Positions 31,302 through 40,273 of a stretch of 40,273 bases of DNA are shown piece by piece; positions within the stretch are counted from its first letter, which is position 1, and each line of letters opens with the position of its first letter. A program made the position numbers and the translations under genes. The notes below the pieces were generated by a model. The model was given only the letters and a program-made list of their open reading frames with translations, had not been told where the DNA came from and ran no database searches. The stretch comes from Streptomyces swartbergensis (GTDB taxonomy: Bacteria > Actinomycetota > Actinomycetes > Streptomycetales > Streptomycetaceae): contig NZ_NGFN01000009.1 of the NCBI RefSeq assembly GCF_002148965.1, positions 97 through 40,369 on the forward strand. The letters run 5' to 3'.

Positions 31302-33575
31302 ATGACATCCACCTCTTTGAATCCCGTGAGGGAAGGTCTGCACGTCTTCTACGACCCGCTCTCCTACGCGGCCTACGACCATCCCTACGAGGTGTACCGA
31401 CAGTTGCGCGACCACGCGCCGGTGTACTACAACGCGCGCCGCGACCTGTGGGTGGTGTCGCGGTACGAGGACGTCAAGGCGTGTCTGCGCAACCACGAGC
31501 AGATGGTCAACGCGCTGGGCAACGACATGGACGGCACCCACGCCTCCTACGGCGCGGGCAACCTGATCGCCCAGGACCAGCCGCACCACACGGTGCTGCG
31601 CAACGTGGTCCGCCCGTCGTTCGCGGCCCGCGAGATCCTCGCCATGGAGGCTCACATCCGCGGCCTCGCCCGTGAACTGCTGGCCGGGCTCCGCGAGCGC
31701 GGCGGCGGGGACTTCGCGACGGACGTCGCCCTGCCCCTGGTCATCGGTGCCTCCATGCGGCTCATGGGCATGCCGCAGTCGGACAGCCCGTTCTGGCAGG
31801 AGCACCTGCTGCGCTCGATGGCCCGCACCGTCGGCCGGTTCGGTGTCCCCGAGGACGCCGCCCACTCCAACCACGAGACGGAGGAACACCTCGCCGAGTT
31901 CGTGCGCCGGCGCAGACTCGACATCGAGGCCGGAGCACCGGGCGACACACCCGACGTCATCACCCAGGTCCTGCTCGCCGTCGCCGACGGCACCCTCGAC
32001 GAGCAAGAACAGATCGGGCTCGCCCACCTCGTCCTGTCGGCGTCGATCGACGCGCCCGCGGCCCTGCTCACCAACTGCATCGCCGTACTGGACAAGTTCC
32101 CGGGTCTCCAGGGCCACCTGCACGACCATCCGGACCTCGTCCAGAACTTCGTCGAGGAGACCCTGCGCTACGACGGCCCGGCCAAGAACCTGTGCCGCCA
32201 GACCACGGCCGACATCACGCTCCACGGGATCGCCATACCCGCGGATTCCCGGGTGATGGTCCTGATGGGTTCGGCCAGCCGGGACGAGCGTGTCTATCCC
32301 GACCCGGACACCTTCGACCTGCTGCGCACCTTCGACGCGGGCAACAAGATCCTCACCTTCGGCGAGGGCATCCACTCCTGCATGGGCGCCCCGATCGCAC
32401 GGATGACCGCCCGGATCGCCGTGGAGGAGCTCATCGCCTGCCTGGACGGGGCAGAGCTGCGTGTCGTCGGAACCCCGCAGCGCTGGGCCAAGCAGATGGT
32501 GCGCGGCTTCGCCTCGCTGCCGGTGCAGTTCCTCACCGCCGGGCAGGAGCAGGCCGCCCGGACCGAGCTGGTGCCCGAGGTCCATATCGAGCGGACCCGT
32601 CAGCGTACGACCCAACTGACGTTGGACACCCGCGAGTTCGAGACCGACGTACGCGTCGGCGCCAAGGAGACGGCCGCCGACGGCGTCGTCGCCCTGACCC
32701 TCCATGCAGCGGACGGACAGCCGCTGCCGGCCTGGGAACCCGGGGCACACGTCGACCTGATTCTGGGCAGCGCCGCCACCCGGCAGTACTCGCTGTGCGG
32801 CGACCCCGCGGACCGCCACACCTTCCGGCTCGGGGTCCTGCGCGACCCGAACGGCAGCGGCGGCTCCCTCCATGTCCACGATCAGCTCAAGGAAGGCGAC
32901 ACGGTCCGGATCCGCGGACCGCGCAACAACTTCCCGCTGGTCGAGGCGGAGCGCTACCTGTTCATCGCGGGCGGCATCGGCATCACCCCGATCCTGGCCA
33001 TGCTCCGCGCCGCCGAGGCCGCGGGCGCGGGCTGGCAGCTCGTCTACGGCGGTCGGCAGCGCGTGTCGATGGCCTTCCTCGACGAACTCGCGGGCTACGG
33101 CGACCGCGTCACCGTCTGGCCGCAGGACGAGAAGGGGTTCATCGACCTCGACGGCCTGCTCGGCGTGCCGCAGCCGGACACCAAGGTCTACTGCTGCGGG
33201 CCCGAGCCGCTGCTGGCCGCTGTCGAGCAGAAGTGCGCGGCCTGGCCACGAGAGGCACTGCACGTCGAACGGTTCGTGGCCAAGCCGCTGTCCGAACCGG
33301 TCCTGAACGAGGCCTTCGAAGTCCACCTCGCCCAGAGCGACCTCACCCTGAGCGTGTCCCCGGACAGGTCCATCCTCGCCGCCGTGGAGGAGGCCGGGAT
33401 CGGGGTCCTCTCGTCCTGCCAGGAAGGCACGTGCGGCACCTGCGAGACGACCGTTCTGGAAGGCGAACCGGACCACCGCGACTCGGTGTTGGACAGCGCG
33501 GCCCGGGAGGCGGGTGACCGCATGATGATCTGCGTCTCCCGCTCCTGCACCAAGCGCCTGGTCCTGGACCTCTGA
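31302..33575 (+). CDS. Self-sufficient cytochrome P450 - reductase - [2Fe-2S] ferredoxin fusion
   Basis: 757 aa, one-chain monooxygenase of the general CYP116/PFOR layout. Residues 1-410 are the P450: EETLRY near 287 (ExxR) and FGEGIHSCMG (353-362) with the heme-ligand Cys360. Residues 440-670 are a phthalate-dioxygenase-reductase-like FMN/NADH module: RQYSL at 494, GGIGITPIL at 557 and CCGPEPLL. Residues 675-757 are a plant-type ferredoxin with Cys706, 711, 714 and 744 (SCQEGTCGTC). The I-helix reads LVLSASIDAPAALL, lacking the usual acid-Thr pair used in O2 activation, which is unusual. NADH electrons would pass FMN to 2Fe-2S to heme. Substrate unknown; O-demethylation is a possibility. No strong ribosome-binding site precedes 31302; GTG 31325 is not in frame with the domain. 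Confidence 0.92.
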   Translation: MTSTSLNPVREGLHVFYDPLSYAAYDHPYEVYRQLRDHAPVYYNARRDLWVVSRYEDVKACLRNHEQMVNALGNDMDGTHASYGAGNLIAQDQPHHTVLRNVVRPSFAAREILAMEAHIRGLARELLAGLRERGGGDFATDVALPLVIGASMRLMGMPQSDSPFWQEHLLRSMARTVGRFGVPEDAAHSNHETEEHLAEFVRRRRLDIEAGAPGDTPDVITQVLLAVADGTLDEQEQIGLAHLVLSASIDAPAALLTNCIAVLDKFPGLQGHLHDHPDLVQNFVEETLRYDGPAKNLCRQTTADITLHGIAIPADSRVMVLMGSASRDERVYPDPDTFDLLRTFDAGNKILTFGEGIHSCMGAPIARMTARIAVEELIACLDGAELRVVGTPQRWAKQMVRGFASLPVQFLTAGQEQAARTELVPEVHIERTRQRTTQLTLDTREFETDVRVGAKETAADGVVALTLHAADGQPLPAWEPGAHVDLILGSAATRQYSLCGDPADRHTFRLGVLRDPNGSGGSLHVHDQLKEGDTVRIRGPRNNFPLVEAERYLFIAGGIGITPILAMLRAAEAAGAGWQLVYGGRQRVSMAFLDELAGYGDRVTVWPQDEKGFIDLDGLLGVPQPDTKVYCCGPEPLLAAVEQKCAAWPREALHVERFVAKPLSEPVLNEAFEVHLAQSDLTLSVSPDRSILAAVEEAGIGVLSSCQEGTCGTCETTVLEGEPDHRDSVLDSAAREAGDRMMICVSRSCTKRLVLDL

Positions 33576-33612
33576 CAGCGCACCACGCAAACACCACACG
33601 GAAAGGAGCACG

Positions 33613-34587
33613 ATGAAGTACCGGAACTTCGGCCGTACCGGCTGGAAGGTCAGCGAAATCGCCTTCGGCGGCTGGCAACTCGGCGGACAGTGGGGCAAGG
33701 TCGACGACGAGGCCTCCATCGCCACCCTGCTCCACGCGTTCGAGCGTGGTGTGAACTTCGTGGACACTGCCGAGCTCTACGGCGACGGCCATAGCGAGGA
33801 AGTGATCGGCGAGGCACTGCGGCGCTGGAACGGCGACAAGGTGTACGTCGCCACCAAGGTCCAGCCGATCCGGTGGCCGGACCCGGCCGAGGACGACCCG
33901 CAGATGGCCGGACGCTACCCCGAGTGGTATCTCCGCCAGAGCGTCGAGCAGGCGCTGGGGCGCCTCGGTGTGGAGCGCCTGGACCTGTTCCAGCTGCACG
34001 CCTGGATCCGCGACGGCATCACCAGCCTCGACTGGCTCGAAGTGCTCAACGCCCTGCGGCAGGAAGGCAAGATCGACAAGATCGGTGTCTCCATCCGCGA
34101 CTACCGGCCCGAGGACGGGGTCGACCTGGCCAGGTTCGGCCTGGTCGATTCCCTGCAGGTCGTGTTCAACATCTTCGAGCAGCGTCCCCGCCAGGCGCTC
34201 TTCCCGGCCGGCGCCGAGAGCGGATCCGCGTTCATCGCGCGTGTCCCGTTCGACTCCGGCTCGCTGATCGGCCACTGGACCGAGGACACGTACGCCACCT
34301 GGCCCGAGGACTCGGTGCCAGCATGGCTGTTCCGCGGCGAGCGGTTCGGCCAGACCCTGCGCAGGGTCCAGGAACTCAAGGCTCTGTGCGCGCCGTACTT
34401 CCCCACCCTCGCGGAGGCCGCACTGCGTTACACGCTGGCCGGGCCCGAGGTGTCCACCGTGATCCCGGGCATGCTGACTCCCGCCGAGGTCGACATGAAC
34501 GTCGCCTACTCCGATGGTGCCCCGTTCCCCGAGGAACTCCTCGAGGCTCTCGCGGCACATGGCTGGCCGAGGAACTTCTACCAGTGA
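33613..34587 (+). CDS. Aldo/keto reductase
   Basis: 324 aa. It opens MKYRNFGRTGWKVSEIAFGG, typical of the AKR branch of yeast YajO/L-glyceraldehyde-reductase-like proteins. The catalytic tetrad is visible as FVDTAELYG (Asp, Tyr), VATKVQPI (Lys) and LFQLHAW (His). The C-terminal NADP-binding part includes AALRYTLAGPEVSTVIPGM. A stretch IARVPFDSGSLIG is in the usual cofactor-facing loop. AAAGGAG lies 5 nt before the ATG. It begins 37 nt after the P450 and overlaps the following esterase (GTGA), so the three are very probably co-transcribed. Likely reduces or oxidises an aldehyde/keto group linked to the P450 product. Confidence 0.93.
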   Translation: MKYRNFGRTGWKVSEIAFGGWQLGGQWGKVDDEASIATLLHAFERGVNFVDTAELYGDGHSEEVIGEALRRWNGDKVYVATKVQPIRWPDPAEDDPQMAGRYPEWYLRQSVEQALGRLGVERLDLFQLHAWIRDGITSLDWLEVLNALRQEGKIDKIGVSIRDYRPEDGVDLARFGLVDSLQVVFNIFEQRPRQALFPAGAESGSAFIARVPFDSGSLIGHWTEDTYATWPEDSVPAWLFRGERFGQTLRRVQELKALCAPYFPTLAEAALRYTLAGPEVSTVIPGMLTPAEVDMNVAYSDGAPFPEELLEALAAHGWPRNFYQ

Positions 34588-35516
34588 GCGAACTCGACGC
34601 GCAGACACAGACCGTGCTCGCCGAACGGGCCGCCGCGGGCGATCGCCCCATGCGGGAAGCAACCGTTCAGGAGTCGCGGGCCGCCACATGGGGGTGGCTG
34701 CCCTACATGGGCGTGCCACCGGCCCTGGCCAAGGTCGAGGACCGCATCATCCCCTCTCGTACCGCCGAGATCCCGGTGCGCATCTACACGCCACCGGGCG
34801 AAGGCCCGTTCCCGGCCCTGGTGGTGTTCCACGGCGGTTGCTGGATCGTCGGGAACATTCACCTCTCCGACCGGCCCCACCGGGCACTCGCGGCGGAAAC
34901 CGGATGCGTCGTGGTAGCCGTGAACTACCAGAAGGCTCCCGAGCATCCGTTCCCGGTCCCACTCGAGGACTGCCACGCCGGCTACACCTGGACCATCGAG
35001 CACGCACGTGAACTCGGCATCGACCCCGCCCGGATCGGCGTCGCCGGCGACAGCGCAGGCGGCAACCTGGCTGCCGCCGTGTGCCTGAAGGCACGTGACC
35101 TCGGCGAGCAGGTGCCGGCGGCACAGGTCCTCATCTACCCGGCCCTCGACCCGGATCTGGAGACAGTATCGGCGAAGGATTACGCCGAGGGATTCGGCCT
35201 CACCACCGAGGACATGCGCTGGTCATGGCAGCAGTACGCCCCCGACGAATCGGTGCGTGTGAGCCCCTGGGTCAGCCCGTTGCGGGCGCCTTCGCTGGAG
35301 GGCCTGCCACCCGCCGTGATCGTGACCGCCGGGTTCGACATCCTCCGGGACGAGGGGCTGCTGTATGCCGAACGACTCGTGGCAGCCGGGGTGCCCACGG
35401 TCGCCCTCCACTATGAGGACTCCATACACGGCTTTCTCTGGATCGGCGGCGTCCTTGACGTCTGTCATCGAATGCTGGGCGAAGTAGGCGGCGCACTGCG
35501 CGACCTCTGGGCTTGA
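34584..35516 (+). CDS. Alpha/beta hydrolase (HSL-type esterase)
   Basis: 310 aa from a GTG overlapping the AKR stop by 4 nt. The oxyanion-hole motif is HGGC (HGGG variant) in VVFHGGCWIVGN. The nucleophile elbow is GDSAGGN, the acid Asp is in FDILRDEG, and the His is in DSIHGFLW. These are the landmarks of hormone-sensitive-lipase-like carboxylesterases. There is no signal peptide, so it should act in the cytoplasm, probably on short acyl esters or lactones. With the P450 and AKR this gives an oxidise, reduce and hydrolyse set. It is the last gene of the unit; no clear terminator was found after it. Confidence 0.93.
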   Translation: MSELDAQTQTVLAERAAAGDRPMREATVQESRAATWGWLPYMGVPPALAKVEDRIIPSRTAEIPVRIYTPPGEGPFPALVVFHGGCWIVGNIHLSDRPHRALAAETGCVVVAVNYQKAPEHPFPVPLEDCHAGYTWTIEHARELGIDPARIGVAGDSAGGNLAAAVCLKARDLGEQVPAAQVLIYPALDPDLETVSAKDYAEGFGLTTEDMRWSWQQYAPDESVRVSPWVSPLRAPSLEGLPPAVIVTAGFDILRDEGLLYAERLVAAGVPTVALHYEDSIHGFLWIGGVLDVCHRMLGEVGGALRDLWA

Positions 35517-35901
35517 ATCCCCTCGGCGGGTGGAGAGCCCTCAGCTCTTGGATGCCCTGCGCCCCACATGGCTGCCCGTACTCCGGTGAGCGACGCGAGG
35601 CTCCGGGGGCACTTGCCGCATGGCGAGCTAGCGCCTGCCGAGCCCCGTAAGAGACCACAAACGGGCCGTGCGACATGCCAGGGAACAGCTCGCGCGGGCC
35701 AGAAGGGCCGGGCTCCGTGACGTCAAGCGCTGGTGTCGCGGATCCGCGCCGCCGCAGGTCCGCGCTCTGACGGTCCGATAGCTCCGGCTAGGAAGTTGTG
35801 CGTGAATCTGCACGTGCCAGGTTGGTTCGAACGCCTGCGGACGCGCACGTGTGATCCCTACGGTGAAGTGACCAAGTTTCAGATCGTTCGTGGGGAGTGC
35901 A
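35517..35901. other. Non-coding region with a possible coding scrap
   Basis: No complete gene. In one plus frame, 35632-35782 reads RDHKRAVRHAREQLARARRA and on to a TAG, protein-like but with no start and a stop just before it; it may be a decayed gene end. No terminator, tRNA or operator was recognised. Confidence 0.4.
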
Positions 35902-38257
35902 GTGGACCCGGAGATCGTCGCTCTCGGGAGCATCGTGATCCGCAGCCTGGTGGGCAACGCCGTGCAGGACGCCTGGACCTGGGGCAAGGGCCGATTGGTG
36001 GCGCTGTTCGTCCGTGACGGAGCCGAGGAGGCGGCGGTTGACGACGAGCTGGAGCAAGCTCGTCGCCAGGCGGTGGAGGCGGGAGAGGCCGGCGACGAGG
36101 ACACGGTGACCGAAATCACGGACGAGTGGTCGAGTCGTGTGCTGGAACTGTTCGCTGAACGTCCCGACACCGTGCGGGAGGTGCGCGAACTCGTCGGAGA
36201 GGCTCTGACGAGGGCGACACCCGCCGAGGCATCCTCGGCTCTTCTCCACTACGTCAACCACACCGCACTGTTCCGGGAGATGGACAGCCACTGGCGCGCC
36301 TGCCAGGCGGCCGGGGTCGTGACGTCCGTGTTCCTCAACGGTGTACGAGGGGTGGGGAAGCGCAGCACGGCGCGACAGTGGATCCACTCGCACCGGGACG
36401 TCCTCGTCGGGGCGTGCCTCCAGGCCGACCTTGGGATGCAGGGTGGGCGGATAGTCGACCCGGCGGTGGTGCTGGAGCACTGGCTGGACGAGCTCGACGT
36501 GCCGAGGGACGAGCGTCCGGCCGACGTCCCGGCCAAGGCACGGCGGGTGCGTCACGAACTGCGTGACCGGTCAGCGGTCTTCCTGCTGGAGAATGTCACG
36601 ACGACCCGTCAGGTGCGTGACCTGCTGACCGACCAGCCGTACGGCGTGGTCCTCATGACGGGGCAGGAGGCACCGCACGACCTGACGACCTTCCTGGAGT
36701 TCCTTCCGCTCCCGGTTCCGGCGCTGCGGGACGAGCACGCTCTGGAGCTGCTGGTCAAGGTGAGCCGTACCACCGAGGATTCGGCCAAGCTCGTACCGAT
36801 TGTCCGGCACCTGGGCGGTCTGCCGCTGGCGCTGCGGCTGATCGCCGGACATCTGAAGGCGCCCGTCCCCGGCGTTGTGGAGGACGTCGGTGCCCGGCTC
36901 GCCGACCGCGCCGCACGACAGGAGCTGCTCGACGTGGACGATCCGAATCCCCTGCCGGAAGCCCTCGAACTGGCCTACGGGCGCATGGCCGTGCGGACGG
37001 CGCAGCTCTATCGCCGCCTGGGGATGCTGATGTGTGAGGATTTCCAGCTGGACACCGTGTTCGCGCTCGTACCGGACTGGGAGCCGTCGCAGGCGCGCAC
37101 CGCGCTGAGCGCCTTGATTTCGGGCGGTCTGGTCGAGCGCCAGGCTCTCGACACGTACCGGATGCACATCCTCGTCCACGACCACGCGTCGACCGTCGCG
37201 GAGCGCGACGAGACGGAAAGTGAACGCGAGGCGGTGCGGCGGCGGATCACCCATCACTTCCTGCGGATCACAGAGCGGGGTGAGCAGACGCTGTCGATGC
37301 GCTGGCTCTACAGTCCCATGAACACCTTCCCGGCGGACACGGCAGCCGACGAGCGCCGACAGACCGAAGCTCTGCGTGAGCTGGCTCGACGCGAGGCGGG
37401 TATCTTCGCCGCGGTGCGTCTGGCCGCCGAGGCGGGGCTTCATCCGGAGGCGTGGCGGCTGAGTCAGGCCATCCGGACTTTCTGCCTCCGTACCGGGCGC
37501 GACACCCAGTGGATCGAGGCGGCCGAGCTCGGCCTCGCCTCGGCGCTGGAGACCGGTGACACGATGGCGGTGGCCCGTGCGTCCTATGAGCTGGGCTTCG
37601 CGCACCTTGAACGCTGGAACGTGGAGGAGGGCGATTCGCGGCTGGCCCGGGAGCACTTCGAACAGGCGCTGAGCCTGGTGAACCCCGGTGTGCCCGGCCG
37701 GAGCGAGGGTGAACGTCGCACGGAGTCCAGCGTTCTGGAAGGGCTGGGACTGCTCCAACGCAAACTCAAGCGCCCCGGGCACGCGATCGATCTGTTCAGC
37801 CGTGCCCAAGCGGCGCTTGAGGGGATCGACCACCCCCGTGGCGAGGCTCTCCTCGCTCTGCACCTGGGCAGTACGTACACGGCGTTCGGGCGCCACGACG
37901 CCGCGGAAGGTGAACTTCTCCGCGGTAGAGGAGTTCGAGGGTCTTCCGGACGGACCGGACCGTTTCAACATGGCCAAGGCCCGGCTGCGTCTTGCCGAGA
38001 ACCGCGGCGCTTGCGGGCGACTGCGCGAAGCCGTCGAGGCGCTGGACCTGGCGGTGGACGGCATGACCGGCGTGGGCTCGGCCTACTACGCCGCGCAGGC
38101 CCTCCTGCTGCGCGGAGACGTCCGCCTGCGGTTGGGGCAGCGGGCGTTGGCCGTCGAGGACTGGACGTCCGCCCGCGCGCTCTTCGCGGAAGAAGGCAGC
38201 ATTCACGAGGGTGAGGCGCGGCACCGCCTGGAGCGGGAGGGAGGAGAGCAGGCGTAG
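35902..38257 (+). pseudogene. NB-ARC/STAND NTPase with TPR repeats, frameshifted near 3' end
   Basis: About 785 codons if repaired. The start GTG 35902 (VDPEIVALG) follows GGGGAG at 4 nt; GTG 35890 is an alternative. An N-terminal ~130 residues of unassigned helical sequence precede an NB-ARC domain: a P-loop in NGVRGVGKRSTAR (Lys153), a Walker-B-like FLLENV (Glu230), and GGLPLALRLIAGHL. A winged-helix/ARM region and C-terminal TPR-like helices follow. The P-loop has Arg right after Lys where Ser/Thr is usual, Walker B has Glu for Asp, and the sensor strand VLMTGQ lacks the usual Arg. At 37920-37925 the frame shifts; adding GC at CTCCGC(GC)GGTAG restores LLRAVEEFEGL and continues to the stop at 38257. 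The family includes regulators and phage-defence sensors. Confidence 0.7.
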
Positions 38258-38292
38258 GAGCCGGCCACGAACAGGGCGCCGCCAAGGTGGGC

Positions 38293-40140
38293 TCAGACGT
38301 AGGCCAGGTCGAGCAGCCCCGGGTCGGGCAGGTCGCCGGCGCGCACGACGATCCGCTCCGATCGTGTCGGGCGGGCACGGGCCGTCCCCACCGTGTGCTC
38401 TCGCACCGTCCACGCGTAGACCGCCGACGCTGCCAGGGGGAACGCTGCCCAGGCGGGACGCTCTCGCCAGCTCACCCGCACGCGACCGCCGTCCGGGAGC
38501 AGCGCCAGGCACCCGCCCTCCTCGGTTTCCGCGGCGAGCAGCCCGCAGCCGGAGGATTCCGCGGCATAGGCGCACCACGGGTCGTCCTCCGGACGGGCCG
38601 CCGTGCGCCCGCGCGGAACCAGCAGCACGTCGGCGGTACGCGGCCACCGCCGGTCCGGATCGTCGCGGTCGGCGGCCAGATGAGCCGAGGCGATGTGTGG
38701 GCCATGGCCGTGCTGCCGCGCCGCAGGGTAGCGGCGGACGGTCACTTCACCGTCGGCTTCCCCAGCGCTGTCGTCCGTCACGGAAACGGTGACGAACATG
38801 GGCGCCTCATGAGGAACGCGGCAGGCACCCGGGCCGGAAGGCTGGGACGGTACGGGTATCGCGGACACGCACGCGGGATGGCCGGGTTCCTCCAGCCGCA
38901 GCCAGGTATAGAACAGCCGGCGCAGCAACTCGGTGGAGCGGCCCGGTTCCGACGTGACCGTCTCCCCGACCGCCTGGAGTTCCGGATCGTCGCGCTGCCC
39001 GTGCAGGGCGGCAAGCTGACGCTGCACGGGGCGATCGGCGGCCAGGCGGGGCAGTAGCCGGCCGAGCCTGGCCATGGGGGACCCTGGTGCCACCTTCGAT
39101 TCGTCAAAGGCACCGAGAATGCAGGGGATACCCAATGCAATTCCGTACATGGTCAAGGAACCGTGGTCTCCCAGAAGAAAATCAGCCGCACAGAGAGCTG
39201 CCTTCCATGTGTCGCTTTCCGGAACCGGCAGGAGAAGCCCGGAGTCCAGAAAGGGAGCCAGCCACCTGTGTAGCTGCCACGAGCCATGGCCATGCCAAAT
39301 ATTCGGGTGGACGGCCGCGATGACACGGAATTCTTCAGCGGAAAGCTCGGCCAAAAATCGACGGAGAACGTCGGCGCGCGGTGAGCCGAGCACCGAACCG
39401 GCTCCCCAGGTCGAGGACACGACCACGAGCCGCTGACCCGGCAACAGCCCGAACGCCTGCAGGTAGCTCTCACGGAAGGGAAGACTGACGCGCAGTTGGT
39501 CGATGCACGGGTCGCCGGCCACAACAGCCTTGGGCAACGCCTGCGGACAGCTGACTGCAAGCCGATCGAGCTGCTCCTTGTGGGACAGTACGATCGCTGA
39601 CGGGACAACGTGCCCATCGTGCAGGAGCCACTCCTCCGTGAGTCCGAAGGCTCCCGGCTCCCGGCTCCCGGCTCCCGGCTCCCGGCTCCCGGCTCCCGGC
39701 TCCCGGCTCCCGGCTCCCGGCTCCCGGCTCCCGGCTCCCGGCTCCCGGCTCCCGGCTCCCGGCTCCCGGCTCAAGTGTTTATTATATCCTGCCCCGTGGG
39801 GTGCGCCTATCAGTGGAAATCGAAGCTTGTGCAAGTCTCCGCCTCGATTTGTAGCGAGAGCCGGGTCGAAGTTCTCCGCGACGGCGACCCGCCAAGGAAT
39901 CGTCAGCACTCCCCGGCGGAGCAAGAAATCGGATACGCCTCCGTCCAGGGCGGAGGAGTCTGTGCAGGAGAAGACAACCTGAATCCGCTCGTCGCCGTCG
40001 AAGACCGCAAGAAGTTCCAGGAGCCGGGTGGCTGATGTGATGTTGTGTACCACACCGAGAACCCTCCGCTGCGGCGAGACGGTCATCCAGAGCCGCGCGT
40101 CCGGTCTGAGCGGCAACGGCAGCCGGTCAGCGTCTGCCAC
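38293..40140 (-). CDS. Glycerophosphotransferase/glycosyltransferase-like protein with internal heptapeptide array
   Basis: 615 aa from a GTG with AGGAG 7 nt upstream. The first ~420 residues resemble streptomycete proteins distantly related to CDP-glycerol glycerophosphotransferases: [67 protein letters not shown] and [19 protein letters not shown]. Such proteins usually modify wall or capsule polymers; the function here is unproven. Residues 123-164 are a tandem SREPGAG array encoded by a 7-nt DNA repeat, inserted between the GYNKHL and [12 protein letters not shown] motifs. The last ~190 residues are a variable Arg/Pro-rich region of unknown role. No signal peptide. It converges on the STAND gene 35 nt away. 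The stretches around 39100-39320 and 39770-40060 are less GC-rich than the rest. Confidence 0.8.
   Translation of the reverse strand: MADADRLPLPLRPDARLWMTVSPQRRVLGVVHNITSATRLLELLAVFDGDERIQVVFSCTDSSALDGGVSDFLLRRGVLTIPWRVAVAENFDPALATNRGGDLHKLRFPLIGAPHGAGYNKHLSREPGAGSREPGAGSREPGAGSREPGAGSREPGAGSREPGAFGLTEEWLLHDGHVVPSAIVLSHKEQLDRLAVSCPQALPKAVVAGDPCIDQLRVSLPFRESYLQAFGLLPGQRLVVVSSTWGAGSVLGSPRADVLRRFLAELSAEEFRVIAAVHPNIWHGHGSWQLHRWLAPFLDSGLLLPVPESDTWKAALCAADFLLGDHGSLTMYGIALGIPCILGAFDESKVAPGSPMARLGRLLPRLAADRPVQRQLAALHGQRDDPELQAVGETVTSEPGRSTELLRRLFYTWLRLEEPGHPACVSAIPVPSQPSGPGACRVPHEAPMFVTVSVTDDSAGEADGEVTVRRYPAARQHGHGPHIASAHLAADRDDPDRRWPRTADVLLVPRGRTAARPEDDPWCAYAAESSGCGLLAAETEEGGCLALLPDGGRVRVSWRERPAWAAFPLAASAVYAWTVREHTVGTARARPTRSERIVVRAGDLPDPGLLDLAYV
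39649..39772. repeat. Perfect 7-nt tandem repeat, 17 copies
   Basis: CTCCCGG (CCGGGAG on the coding strand) is repeated 17 times without a mismatch from 39651 to 39769, with partial copies on both sides. It lies inside the coding sequence. Because 7 is not a multiple of 3, gain or loss of one copy changes the downstream frame, while any frame through the array still encodes the same cyclic heptapeptide. Confidence 0.95.
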
Positions 40141-40273
40141 CTGTCAACTCCTGCCTCCGATCATCCTGCGGGGACGCCGTCGCGCCGCCACCGGTCTCAC
40201 CATAGTCTCGCTCCCGAAGCCCGATCCCCTGCCCGTCGGTGTTCGATGACCGATGCCCGGCCAACTGCGCGGT

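Noticed and set aside
30804..33767. Minus-strand open frame of 987 codons opposite the stress protein, P450 and AKR start
   Set aside because: It is antisense to genes with full sets of motifs. Its translation is rich in Arg/Gly/Val/Asp with no domain, as expected for the complementary frame of G/C-ending codons.
35632..35782. Possible small basic protein or transposase tail
   Set aside because: Protein-like Arg/Ala-rich sequence, but no start codon context, a stop immediately upstream, and only ~50 codons; not enough to call a gene.
39649..39772. CRISPR array
   Set aside because: The unit is 7 bp, copies are contiguous with no spacers, and the array is inside a coding frame.

Overview
The window looks like a chromosomal segment of a high-GC actinomycete, most likely a Streptomyces. 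Third codon positions are strongly G/C, genes are often coupled through ATGA or GTGA overlaps, GTG starts are common, and the iolC, aldolase, iolB, iolD, mmsA order is one known from actinobacteria. All names below come from reading translations; no database search was run.

Layout. (1) 1-2937: the 5' part of a GH13 alpha-glucosidase and a ROK repressor, both on the minus strand. (2) About 3320-5805: debris of a short prokaryotic Argonaute locus. An APAZ-like partner remnant and a frameshifted, 3'-truncated MID-PIWI gene abut a convergent, 3'-truncated gene of unknown function. (3) 6124-22651: inositol module A. It has iolC, a (beta/alpha)8 aldolase, iolB, iolD, mmsA/iolA and a Gfo/Idh dehydrogenase, closed by a 14-bp hairpin. 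A CUT2-type ABC transporter follows on the minus strand, then a LacI regulator (here LacI-1) divergent from a second operon of Gfo/Idh dehydrogenase, TIM-barrel isomerase and SDR, then a frameshifted TIM-barrel isomerase. (4) 22751-23190: a tyrosine-recombinase remnant between the modules. (5) 23563-30744: module B. A second LacI paralog (LacI-2) is divergent from iolG, two more Gfo/Idh enzymes and a TIM-barrel isomerase, followed by an MFS sugar porter. (6) 30898-35516: a universal-stress protein, a self-sufficient P450-reductase-ferredoxin fusion, an aldo/keto reductase and an HSL-type esterase, apparently one transcription unit. (7) 35902-40140: a frameshifted NB-ARC/STAND-TPR protein and, convergent with it, a glycerophosphotransferase-like protein containing 17 perfect copies of a 7-nt repeat.

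How it works together. Inositol would enter through the ABC system or the MFS porter. Gfo/Idh enzymes would oxidise it, and IolB/IolC/IolD, the aldolase and MmsA would carry the ring-opened product to acetyl-CoA or propionyl-CoA. No canonical IolE dehydratase is visible. The five Gfo/Idh enzymes and three TIM-barrel proteins suggest inositol stereoisomers, methyl-inositols or 3-keto-glycosides as further substrates.

Regulation is the clearest new signal. Seven 14-bp palindromes of the type TTARANCGNTYTAA sit at the promoters of the catabolic and transport operons. They form a graded series between TTAAAGCGCTTTAA (beside LacI-1) and TTAGATCGATCTAA (beside LacI-2), so the two regulators probably share one divided regulon.
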